The notes under the pieces: generated by a model
Seen by the model: the letters and a program-made list of their open reading frames with translations, nothing else
Told to the model about the DNA's origin: nothing
Databases searched by the model: none
Shown here: piece by piece, positions 12,618-19,936 of the stretch
Position numbering within the stretch: position 1 is the stretch's first letter
Layout of the letters: each line of letters starts with the position of its first letter
Assembly: GCF_014451325.2 (NCBI RefSeq)
Contig: NZ_JACSCH020000002.1
Span: forward strand, 620,001 to 684,000
Direction: 5' to 3'
Origin: Streptomyces sp. CB02980
Lineage (GTDB): Bacteria > Actinomycetota > Actinomycetes > Streptomycetales > Streptomycetaceae
Length of the DNA: 64,000 bases
Made by a program: the position numbers and the translations under genes

Positions 12618-13024
12618 CACTCCGTGATGGTGGGCGCCGTGGACAGGAACGGGCGCAGTTCGAGCCACTCGTGGATCGGCTTGCCGCCCGCGCCCGGCGC
12701 CGCGGACAGTTCGCCGGCCAGTTCGACCGCCCGCTCGTAGCTGTCGACGTCGATCTCCATCCAGCCGGCGATGACGTCCTTCGTCTCGGCGAACGGGCCG
12801 TCGGTGACCGGCGGCCGCCCCTCACCGTCGTACCGGACGAAGGTGCCCTCCGGGGAGAGCGCATGGCTGTCGACGTACTCGCCGGTCTCCTTGAGGCGGT
12901 CCGCGAAGTCGTCCATGTACGTCACGTGCGCCGAGATCTCCTCCGGCGTCCACTGGTCCATGGGGACGTCGTTGACGGCGGCGGGAGCGCCTCGGTAGTG
13001 CTTCAGCAGCAGGTACTTGGCCAT
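12617..13024 (-). CDS. DGPF/YCII-domain protein partner of the ECF sigma factor
   Basis: A 135-residue protein with the eponymous motif (VTDGPFAETKDVIAGWMEIDV, residues about 72-92) and MAKYLLLKHYRG at the N-terminus. The YCII/DGPF fold is a small ferredoxin-like domain of unknown activity, encoded next to ECF42-type sigma factors across actinobacteria. Here the stop overlaps the sigma factor start. Start ATG at 13024 with a GAGGAGACG-like stretch just upstream. It is the first gene of a two-gene operon. Confidence 0.9.
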
Positions 13025-13335
13025 GGCGGATCGTCTCCTCGGTGCCGGTGCGACCCATTGTGGTCACTTCCACCCCCGGGACGGAGCCGACCGCGGGTTC
13101 TCGACATCGGCGTCCGGATTCCTTTCGCCCCCTTGGCCGAGCCGAAGCCCCCGGGAGGTCCCACCGGGCTGTCGACGCGGACCGGACCGTCGTGGACACG
13201 CCTTCGCGCCGTCCGCCGCACGTCGTGCGACCGCCCCGGTTCTGTGACCACCATCACTCTGTGGATGCGCGAACCGTGTCAACCGGACGCCTGGCGCCAG
13301 GCGTATGCGTGGTGAAGCGAAAGATCCGGGAGTGA
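13025..13335. other. divergent promoter region between two ECF sigma loci
   Basis: About 310 nt between the DGPF gene (minus) and the next sigma factor gene (plus). No supported gene was seen. It must hold both promoters; no consensus elements were identified. Confidence 0.4.
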
Positions 13336-13836
13336 GTGTTGACCGTTGAGGAGTTCGAGGCGTTCTACGAGCAGGCGGTCGCGCGACTCACAGGGCAGCT
13401 GTACGTGATGCTGGGCGATCTGCACGAGGCTCAGGACGTCGTACAGGAGGCGTTCGTCAAGGGATGGAGCCGGCGACGGCAGCTCGACCGCGACGGGCAG
13501 CCGGAGGCGTGGATCCGTACGGTCGCCTGGCGCCTGGCGGTGAGTCGTTGGCGTTTCCGCAGGCGCACGTCGGACGCCTGGGACCGCGCGGGCGCTCCAC
13601 CGCCCGTCGAGGGACCCGGCCCCGAGTACGTGGTGCTCATCGACGCGCTGCGCGACCTGCCCGCCCAGCAGCGCCGCACGGTGACCCTGCACTACCTGTG
13701 CGACCTGAGCGTCGAACAGATCGCCGGCGAGACGGGCCAGTCCGCCAGCACCGTCAAGACGCACCTGGTCCGTGGCCGGGTCGCCCTCGCCGATCGACTG
13801 CAGCCCCGGAACGTTGAGGAGGACCCCGGTGCTTGA
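13336..13836 (+). CDS. ECF RNA polymerase sigma factor (SigE-like)
   Basis: A 166-residue ECF sigma factor. Region 2 is FYEQAVARLTGQLYVMLGDLHEAQDVVQEAFVKGW with WIRTVAWRLAVSRWR; region 4 is LRDLPAQQRRTVTLHYLCDLSVEQIAGETGQSASTVKTHLVRGR. Two starts are possible: GTG 13336 (3 nt after CGGGAG) or TTG 13339 (6 nt after), differing by one residue; spacing favours TTG. The 3' end overlaps by 8 nt with the next gene, which encodes a single-pass membrane protein, the usual arrangement for a sigma/anti-sigma pair. Confidence 0.9.
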   Translation: MLTVEEFEAFYEQAVARLTGQLYVMLGDLHEAQDVVQEAFVKGWSRRRQLDRDGQPEAWIRTVAWRLAVSRWRFRRRTSDAWDRAGAPPPVEGPGPEYVVLIDALRDLPAQQRRTVTLHYLCDLSVEQIAGETGQSASTVKTHLVRGRVALADRLQPRNVEEDPGA

Positions 13837-14230
13837 CCCCCAGGACGCCCAGGACCCCCGGGACCCTCTTCGCGACATGTTCCGGCAGGCCGCCGCCTCC
13901 GGGCAGGCCCGCGCCCGCGCCGTATCGGTCGCGCGCATCGCCGAACGCGCCAGGCGCGCGCACCGGCGCCGCGTCGCCGTGGCCGCAGGGGCCGCGTGCC
14001 TGATCCTCGCCGGTGGCGGGGTGACCGCGGCGGCTCTCCTGTCGGACGCGCCGACTCCGGTCGTACCGGCGGTCAGCCCCTCGGCCGACGCGCCGTCCCC
14101 CGGGGAGACCACCGGCCCGCCGCTGAGCAGCTCGACAGCACCGGGCTCGCCCACCCAGGAGGGCCCCGACGGCGATCCGTCGGCGACGACGACGGAGCCG
14201 TCGGGACGGGTGACGACGTCGCCGCCCTGA
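13829..14230 (+). CDS. single-pass membrane protein, putative anti-sigma factor
   Basis: A 133-residue protein starting at GTG 13829, inside the end of the sigma gene, with GTTGAGGAGGACCCC upstream as ribosome-binding site. It has a short basic cytoplasmic N-terminal region (RARAVSVARIAERARRAHRRR), one membrane helix (VAVAAGAACLILAGGGVTAAALL, about residues 49-71) and a Ser/Thr/Pro-rich external tail. No zinc HxxxCxxC motif is present, so it is not a ZAS-type anti-sigma. The role is inferred from coupling to the sigma factor. Confidence 0.7.
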   Translation: MLDPQDAQDPRDPLRDMFRQAAASGQARARAVSVARIAERARRAHRRRVAVAAGAACLILAGGGVTAAALLSDAPTPVVPAVSPSADAPSPGETTGPPLSSSTAPGSPTQEGPDGDPSATTTEPSGRVTTSPP

Positions 14231-14252
14231 GCACAGCGCGGGCCGAATCCCT

Positions 14253-14344
14253 GAACCGGCCGGACCACCGAACCGCCGGGACCGTTGAACCGGCCGGACC
14301 ACCGAACCGCCGGGACCTTCGAACCGGCCGGACCACCGAACCGC
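14253..14344. repeat. 34-bp tandem repeat, about 2.7 copies
   Basis: Units begin GAACCGGCCGGACCACCGAA at 14253, 14287 and 14321 with a strict 34-nt period and only one or two mismatches near the unit ends. The third unit is cut after about 24 nt. Each unit contains the palindrome CCGGCCGG. It lies just after the putative anti-sigma gene and before the mannosyltransferase-like gene. Confidence 0.85.
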
Positions 14345-14501
14345 GCCCCTGCCCACCCCGGCGGGCCACTTGACCTCCCCGGGCGGCCCCTGACCACCCC
14401 AGCCCCCGCCCGACCTGACCTCCGCCGCATGGCCCCCTCGCCCCGTGACGCGCCGCCGTCGCGCGATCCGCCGTGCCCTCCCACCCCGACGAAAGTCCCC
14501 T

Positions 14502-15734
14502 ATGTCTGCGATATCCCCGAGGTCGCGGGAAAAGACGACGCCGCTTCCCCCGCTCCTCCCCCTCCCCCTCCCCCGCACCGACCGCCGCCGGCGGCTGCTG
14601 ACGCTGCCGCTCAGCGCCGAGGACCGGGACGTGCTGTGGCTGTATCTGCTCACCCGCACGGCCCTGTGGATCACCGCCTACGGCGCACGATGGCTCTTCC
14701 CGGCCGACGCCGGCGCACGCGACGCGGGCCCCGTCCTCGCGCCCTTCGAACGCTGGGACTGGGGACACTTCCTGAACGTGGCGCGCGACGGCTACTTCCC
14801 GGCGGGAAGCGGCCCGTGGGACGCCGAGTGGGACAACCGCGAGGCGTTCTTCCCGGGATTCCCCCTCGCCCTGCGGGCCCTCCACACCGTCGTACCGAGC
14901 TGGACCGCGGCCGGGCTGCTGATCTCGTTCGTCGCCGGCGGGATCGCGGTTCTGGCACTCGTACGGATCGCACGCCTGTATCTGCCCGACGCGAACGCCG
15001 GCCGACGGACGGCTCAGCTCCTGCTGCTCTCGCCGTGTGCGGTCTTCCTCGCCACCGGGTACAGCGAGTCGCTCTTCCTCTCCCTCGCCCTGCCGGCCTG
15101 GCTCGCCGCCCACCGCCGCAACTGGCCCCTGGCCGCCGCGCTGGCCGCACTGGCGACGACCGTCCGCATCAGCGGTCTGTTCCTCGCCGCGGCCCTCGCC
15201 CTGCACTTCGTCCTGACGGCCCGTGCCCGGTCCGACTGGCGGCCGCTGCCCTGGCTCGCCCTGCCGGCCCTTCCCGCGGCCCTGTACGCCTGGTATCTGC
15301 ACGCCCACACCGGCGACTGGATGGCCTGGAAACACGCCCAGGAGCGGGGGTGGTACCGCCAGTTCCACGCACCGTGGGACGCCTGGAGCAACACCTGGCA
15401 GTCCGCGTTCGACCAGGTCCAGACGACCGGCTACGCCTTCATGTTCCAGGCCGAACTCCTCGCCATGGTCGTCGGCCTCGCGCTGGTGGCCCTCCTGGTA
15501 CGCCGCCGCCGCTGGCCCGAAGCCGCCTACGTCGGCCTCAGCCTGTGGGCCCTGGGGACGTCCTACTGGTACCAGTCCATCCCCCGGGCGACCCTCCTGT
15601 GGTGGCCCCTGTGGATCACGCTGGCCGCGTGGACCCTTCGCTCACCACGCTTCAGGACCGCCTACTTCTGCCTCGCCGCACCCCTGTCGACGCTGTTCGC
15701 CCTGACGTATCTGACCGGGCGCTGGGCCGGCTGA
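14502..15734 (+). CDS. PIG-V-like polytopic mannosyltransferase family protein
   Basis: A 410-residue multi-pass membrane protein with about nine hydrophobic segments. The pattern FERWDWGHFLNVARDGYF followed by NREAFFPGFPLALRAL matches bacterial relatives of the GPI mannosyltransferase PIG-V/GPI18 (GT-C fold), where the first-loop aspartate and the Arg/Phe-Phe-Pro motif are conserved. It likely transfers a sugar from a polyprenyl-phosphate donor outside the membrane; the acceptor is unknown. The ATG at 14502 was chosen; an in-frame upstream start at 14445 would add 19 basic residues. Neither has a strong ribosome-binding site. Confidence 0.78.
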   Translation: MSAISPRSREKTTPLPPLLPLPLPRTDRRRRLLTLPLSAEDRDVLWLYLLTRTALWITAYGARWLFPADAGARDAGPVLAPFERWDWGHFLNVARDGYFPAGSGPWDAEWDNREAFFPGFPLALRALHTVVPSWTAAGLLISFVAGGIAVLALVRIARLYLPDANAGRRTAQLLLLSPCAVFLATGYSESLFLSLALPAWLAAHRRNWPLAAALAALATTVRISGLFLAAALALHFVLTARARSDWRPLPWLALPALPAALYAWYLHAHTGDWMAWKHAQERGWYRQFHAPWDAWSNTWQSAFDQVQTTGYAFMFQAELLAMVVGLALVALLVRRRRWPEAAYVGLSLWALGTSYWYQSIPRATLLWWPLWITLAAWTLRSPRFRTAYFCLAAPLSTLFALTYLTGRWAG

Positions 15735-15798
15735 CGGGCCGACGATCTTCGGGGCGCCGAGGGGCAACCCCGTACCGCCGCGCGGCGTCCTACCGACC

Positions 15799-16266
15799 GT
15801 GACCGACCTCTTCGCACCCGACTCCCCCTCCGGATCCGACTCGTTCGACGAGGAGGAGACGGTACGACCGGGCCCCTTCTGGCGCCACGCGCTCTGGGTG
15901 GTGGGCGTCAGCGCCGCCGCGGTGGCGGCGGGTTGGCTCACCTCCCTGTTCCGGATCGGCCCCGAGGAGTACGGCCTCCCGCCCGCCGCGCCCGGCGCGC
16001 TGTGGCCGTACCTGGTCGCCTGGGCCGCGATCGGCCTCGCCGTGGCGGCCGTCCTGCGAGCCACCGCCGCGAAGGTCCCGGTCTACGCCCCCGGCCGGAT
16101 CGCGGCCGGGCTGACGTATCTGGGCACCCGGATCTCCCTCGGCTGGCGCCCGGAGGCACCGCCGGCCGGCGCGATGGCGGCGGCGGCCCTGATCGTGGCG
16201 GCCGTCTGGTGCGCCATCGCACTCCGCCCGCACCGGGCGAAGACGGAGACCGGGGCCGAGGTCTAG
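15799..16266 (+). CDS. small multi-pass membrane protein, unknown function
   Basis: A 155-residue protein starting at GTG 15799. An acidic N-terminus (SGSDSFDEEE) precedes three clear hydrophobic segments: WVVGVSAAAVAAGWLTSLF, YLVAWAAIGLAVAAVL and AMAAAALIVAAVWCAIAL. No enzymatic motif is visible. It follows the mannosyltransferase-like gene by 64 nt in the same direction, so it may be co-transcribed and membrane-associated with it. I do not recognise the family. Confidence 0.65.
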   Translation: MTDLFAPDSPSGSDSFDEEETVRPGPFWRHALWVVGVSAAAVAAGWLTSLFRIGPEEYGLPPAAPGALWPYLVAWAAIGLAVAAVLRATAAKVPVYAPGRIAAGLTYLGTRISLGWRPEAPPAGAMAAAALIVAAVWCAIALRPHRAKTETGAEV

Positions 16267-16270
16267 CCCC

Positions 16271-16345
16271 GAACCGAGGTCCAGCCGCCGGTCCAGCCCC
16301 CGGTCCAGGCGCAGGTCCAGACACCGTCCGGGCGCAGGTCCGGAC
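16271..16345. repeat. degenerate GGTCCAG-type short repeats
   Basis: The heptamer GGTCCAG or GGTCCGG recurs about six times at irregular 11-16 nt spacing between the two converging genes. It is low-complexity sequence with no clear hairpin. No function is assigned. Confidence 0.5.
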
Positions 16346-16358
16346 ACGGGCTCGGGTC

Positions 16359-17006
16359 TCAGCGGACTCCGCGGGGGCGGAACTGCACGCTGATGCGGGG
16401 TCCGACGGCGCGGCTCGTCTTGGGGACGGCGTGTTCCCAGGTGCGCTGGCAGGAGCCGCCCATCACGACGAGGTCGCCGTGGCCGAGCGGAAGGCGGAGA
16501 TACGTGGGGCCGCCGGCCCGCGGGCGGAAGGCGAGGTCGCGGGGGTCGCCCAGGGAGAGGATGGCGACCATCGTGTCGTGATGGGCGGAACGGCCGGTGC
16601 GGTCGCCGTGCCAGGCGACGCTGTCGCGGCCGTCGCGGTAGAGACAGAGACCGGCCGAGACGAAGGGTTCCCGGAGCTCGGCGGCGTAGTGGGCACCGAG
16701 CGTCTCCCGGGCCTCGGCGAGGGCCGGGTGCGGGAGGGGTGCTCCTTCGCCGTAGTGGGCCAGGAGCCGGGGTACGGCGACGACGTTGTCGTACATCGGC
16801 CGTTCCTCGGCCCGCCAGGGCACCCGGCCGACGAGCTCCTCGAACAGCGCGTCGGCGCCGTGCAGCCAGCCGGGGAGGTGGTCGACCCAGGCGCCACCGT
16901 CGAGCGGTGTCCGCCGGAGACCGTCCAGCGGGCCGTAGCGGATCTCGTCGCCCTGGTCGAACAAGGAACCCTGGAGTCCGGGCAGGGCGGGTCGTGCGTC
17001 GGTCAC
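16359..17006 (-). CDS. AlkB-like 2-oxoglutarate/Fe(II) dioxygenase
   Basis: A 215-residue protein of the AlkB family. The conserved core is YRDGRDSVAWHGDRTG (iron ligands His and Asp in WHGD), followed by VAILSLGDPRDLAFRPR, LPLGHGDLVVMGGSCQRTWEHAVPK (third ligand His) and PRISVQFRPR (2-oxoglutarate-binding Arg residues). Members oxidatively demethylate alkylated DNA bases. The GTG at 17006 is chosen because GGTGGGTCC precedes it and the resulting protein begins where family proteins do; longer in-frame extensions are very basic and unconserved. The gene stands alone on its strand. Confidence 0.9.
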   Translation of the reverse strand: MTDARPALPGLQGSLFDQGDEIRYGPLDGLRRTPLDGGAWVDHLPGWLHGADALFEELVGRVPWRAEERPMYDNVVAVPRLLAHYGEGAPLPHPALAEARETLGAHYAAELREPFVSAGLCLYRDGRDSVAWHGDRTGRSAHHDTMVAILSLGDPRDLAFRPRAGGPTYLRLPLGHGDLVVMGGSCQRTWEHAVPKTSRAVGPRISVQFRPRGVR

Positions 17007-17085
17007 GGACCCACCATAACGCCAAATCGAACATACAAGCGAGCAGAGTCGACGACGCGGCGCGCCTCGCTTCCCCACGCCACGG

Positions 17086-17763
17086 TCATCGAGGCGGCGC
17101 AGACGTCTCGTCGCTCTCATCACTCTCGTCACTGACACCACTCTCACCACTCTTGCCTCCCTTACCTCCCTTGCCGCTCAAGTCACCGGCGTAGCGGAGG
17201 CAGGAGGCGACCACCACCAGGGGCCAGGTGGACTGGATGCAGGTCACGAGCCGCTCGGCGACACCGGCGGACCCCTGCCGGTCCATCTCGACGAGGAACC
17301 AGACCGCACCGAGGGCCATCAGTACGGTCACGGCGACGGAGGGCGTCAGCCGCAGCCCCCACGGCACGCCGCCACGGCGTACGGCGGCCAGCACCGGCCA
17401 CACCGCGAGCAGCGTGAAGCCGGCCACGACGGCCGCTCCGTGCTTCAGGGACCCCCCACTGCTCGGCGCGGGCACCAGCGCGACCACGAAGGCCGCCACA
17501 CCGCCACCGGCGAGCGCCACCCGCCCGGCGGGAGCAGCGGGCCGCAGCCCCCATGCGGTGACGAGGTGGCAGACGCCCAGCGCGAGGAACGCCCCGGTCA
17601 TGACCCAGGACCCCTCGGCCCCGTAGGCCGCGAGGACGCTGATGGTCTGCGTGACGGGATCGTAGGCGGGTCCTTCGAGCAGCGCCGCGACGATCCAGCC
17701 ACCGACCAGCAGCAGCGGGGCACACCCCGAGGACAACAGAGCCCATCTGGGAACGAATCGCAT
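17086..17763 (-). CDS. DUF998-type membrane protein with Ser/Asp-rich tail
   Basis: A 225-residue protein with about six membrane helices. The N-terminal pattern (LLLVGGWIVAALLEGPAYDPVTQTISVLAAYGAEGSWVMTGAFLALGVCHL) is that of DUF998 proteins. The function is unknown. The C-terminus after the last helix is unusual: a Gly/Lys stretch (GKGGKGGKSGESG) passing into an acidic Asp/Glu/Ser stretch, encoded by a simple triplet-like repeat. Start ATG at 17763 (MRFVPRWALL). Confidence 0.8.
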   Translation of the reverse strand: MRFVPRWALLSSGCAPLLLVGGWIVAALLEGPAYDPVTQTISVLAAYGAEGSWVMTGAFLALGVCHLVTAWGLRPAAPAGRVALAGGGVAAFVVALVPAPSSGGSLKHGAAVVAGFTLLAVWPVLAAVRRGGVPWGLRLTPSVAVTVLMALGAVWFLVEMDRQGSAGVAERLVTCIQSTWPLVVVASCLRYAGDLSGKGGKGGKSGESGVSDESDESDETSAPPR

Positions 17764-17871
17764 CGAACCACCGTAAGACGAGGCATTCTTCCCCCACCGC
17801 ACCACGGGGAACGCGTCAGCCGTGTTCCCCGCGCGGCGGCGTCCAGTACATACGCAAGCCCGCCGGGGCGG

Positions 17872-18681
17872 TCACCCCGCGACTCGACCGGCGGCCGCGC
17901 CCGGGTAGTCGTCGCCGGTGTCGTCGTAGTCGATCGTGCCCGAGGTCAGATGACCGGCGAGCCCGAGGAGCAGGAAGAGCCAGACCAGTACCTGCGCGGC
18001 GGTGCTCAGCCGGAGCGGACGGGTCGCGGAGTACGCGGGCTGTGCGGCGGCTTCGGGGGCGTCGCCCAGGAGCCCCTTGGGGTACACGGGCGTCAGCATC
18101 ATCGCGTAGGCGGCCAGCCGCATCCGGTACCGGACGACGGCCGCCGTGGCTCCGAAGACCGGTTCGGGGAGGCGGCCCAGGATGATGCCGATCAGCCAGA
18201 ACACCCAGCTGATGGCGAACCAGCCGGACTGCGCGAGGCTGCTGACGATGGCCGCCGGGATCATCAGGATCAGCCGGAACAGGACAGCGAGCCGGTTGAG
18301 CGGGGTGGCGCGCAGCTCGATGCGCACCGGGTAGTCGGGCGCGTCGAAGGCGAACGGGGGGTACCGGTCGACGAGGAGGGCCGCACTCGCCGAGACGCGG
18401 GTCTGGTAGGCGAGGACCGAGCCGAGGAAGGACGCGATCGGGTCGGGCAGCCGGCCCAGGACCAGGGCGCTGAACCAACCCGCGATCGTGACGAAGAAGG
18501 CGGCGAAGGACAGCAGGGCGACGACGATGAACTGCGGGAGGAGCAGCAGCCAGCGCAGCAACACCGTCCACCGACGCTGCTGCCCCGGCGGGGGCACGTC
18601 CAGAACGGGCCGCCATTCGGCCCCGCCGAACCCGTCGGCACCGGCGCCGTCCGTGGGCCGGGGCTCCCAACCTGCTGCCAT
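17872..18681 (-). CDS. DUF4389 membrane protein
   Basis: A 269-residue membrane protein with an internal duplication. Each half contains a hydrophobic pair ending in LGRLPDPIASFLGSVLAYQTRVSASAALLVDRYPPF or LGRLPEPVFGATAAVVRYRMRLAAYAMMLTPVYP, the hallmark of DUF4389. The N-terminal 35 residues are soluble and Gly/Pro-rich. The last helix is followed by an acidic tail (IDYDDTGDDY). The start is ATG 18681; the frame is open further upstream but that part has no conserved features. Function unknown. Confidence 0.82.
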   Translation of the reverse strand: MAAGWEPRPTDGAGADGFGGAEWRPVLDVPPPGQQRRWTVLLRWLLLLPQFIVVALLSFAAFFVTIAGWFSALVLGRLPDPIASFLGSVLAYQTRVSASAALLVDRYPPFAFDAPDYPVRIELRATPLNRLAVLFRLILMIPAAIVSSLAQSGWFAISWVFWLIGIILGRLPEPVFGATAAVVRYRMRLAAYAMMLTPVYPKGLLGDAPEAAAQPAYSATRPLRLSTAAQVLVWLFLLLGLAGHLTSGTIDYDDTGDDYPGAAAGRVAG

Positions 18682-18796
18682 GACGGCCTCCGTCTCTCCC
18701 GCGTCCCCCGCTTCCCCGGTCACGTCGATGGTGACCCGCCGGACAGGCGCTCGCACGGCCACGGGGGCCACCTGGACCACATGGCACCGCACCCTG

Positions 18797-18860
18797 CGTC
18801 ACGGGCGAGGTGCAGGTACGCCGCTCATACGTCGTCACGGGCCGAGGTGCACGTACGCCG
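18797..18860. repeat. pair of 27/28-bp near-identical direct repeats
   Basis: Copies at 18797-18823 and 18833-18860 both read CGTCACGGG, GAGGTGCA and GTACGCCG, with one indel and one mismatch, 9 nt apart. They lie in a 420-nt gap (18682-19101) upstream of the DUF4389 gene in which I see no gene. They could be a duplicated regulator site or a chance slippage duplication. Confidence 0.7.
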
Positions 18861-19101
18861 GAGCGGTCCGCAGGCCGCGGAAGGCCGAATGGCCCGCACC
18901 CCTGCCAGGTGCGGGCCGTTCGCCTGCTCACGGGCTTGCCGGAAAGGGGGGACGGCAAGTCCGCGAGCACGAGGAGCGGTCCCATGCGCTCATCACCCGC
19001 CTGCCCCCGATCCCACCTTCCACACCACCCCGCGAGTGCGGCCGCAGCGAGGGCGGACAGGGGCAGGTCGTCGAACACACCAACCGGAGTCCCGGGGCCG
19101 G

Positions 19102-19605
19102 TCACGCCTCCGGTCGATCGCGAATCAGTGTGTCGAGTCGGCGCCAGGCCGGGGAAGAGGCGTTGACCGCCGCCTGGATGAGGGCGGGGATCTCGGAGGC
19201 CGAGTCCACCTCGGGCGGTTCGCCGGGGCCGTAGCGTCGCCGCGTCGCGTCGACGATGCGGTGGGCGAGTGCGTCGACGCGTGGATCCCCGGCGTCGAGG
19301 TCGTGAGCGCGGTCGTAGTCGAGGAAGAGCTGCCGTAGCGCCGGGTCGGCGAGGGACTCGGACTGGTCGCGAAAGAGCGCGCCCGCATGGTCCGGATGGG
19401 TGGCGAAGACGAGGATCCACAGGTCTCGCTGGAGGTCCACCCAGCGCGGGGTGAATCCCCAGTCGGCCAGTTGCGTCAGGTGGGCGGCGACCTCCGCAGG
19501 CACCGGTGCCAACTCTCCGGCGGCGAGTCGGCGCAGGCGCCTCTGTGTCGCCCGCAGGTCACGGATGCGGGCGGTGAGTTCCTCGTCGATCCCGCCGGGC
19601 CGTTT
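19102..19605 (-). pseudogene. truncated MerR-family regulator, C-terminal part only
   Basis: The readable frame gives a coiled-coil segment (LTARIRDLRATQRRLRRLAAGEL) followed by a TipA-type sensing domain (LADWGFTPRWVDLQRDLWILVFATHPDHA, DPALRQLFLDYDRAHDL, IVDATRRRYGPGEPPEV). This corresponds to the C-terminal two thirds of a MerR/TipA-like regulator. The winged-helix DNA-binding domain that should precede it is missing: the frame loses similarity upstream of about 19605 and meets a stop at 19660-19662. A shorter 136-residue product could start at TTG 19512 after GGAGAG. Interpreted as a decayed regulator; a domain-only protein cannot be excluded. Confidence 0.65.
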
Positions 19606-19687
19606 CGTCCCCGTGCTCGGTACCGCCTTCGAGCAACTCGCCCCCTGGGAGGGGATGTTCTACGTCCACCGCGCCCGACGAGCGCCG

Positions 19688-19894
19688 TCAGCACCTGGCC
19701 CTGGCCTGCGTCGCCGGACTGACCGCCGACATCGCGGCCCGCGGCCGCCGCGCCGGCTGGAGCTGCTCCCGCGACAACCGCCCGAGCCGCCTCCTCGCCT
19801 GGACCGCGGGCTTCCGGCTGGCCCACGAGTACGTCCACCAGGTGTCCAGGACTCCGGCGGCGACGGCAGCCGTGTCCCGAAGCGGAATCCTCAT
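19688..19894 (-). CDS. small hypothetical protein (68 aa)
   Basis: ATG at 19894 is preceded by GAGGTGG at suitable distance. The product (MRIPLRDTAAVAAGVLDTWW and so on) is basic, has one weakly hydrophobic stretch and no recognised domain. It lies in the gap between the truncated MerR gene and the transporter gene and may be a fragment left by the rearrangement that removed the MerR N-terminus. Confidence 0.3.
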   Translation of the reverse strand: MRIPLRDTAAVAAGVLDTWWTYSWASRKPAVQARRRLGRLSREQLQPARRPRAAMSAVSPATQARARC

Positions 19895-19936
19895 GATCCA
19901 CCTCGCAGGATCCGGCCCCCGCTGTCCCCGGCATGC

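Noticed and set aside
14253..14344. CRISPR array
   Set aside because: The units are contiguous with no variable spacers, and no cas genes are present in the window.
17007..17060. SOS/LexA box in front of the AlkB-like gene
   Set aside because: A GAAC half-site is present but the matching GTTC at the right spacing is not.
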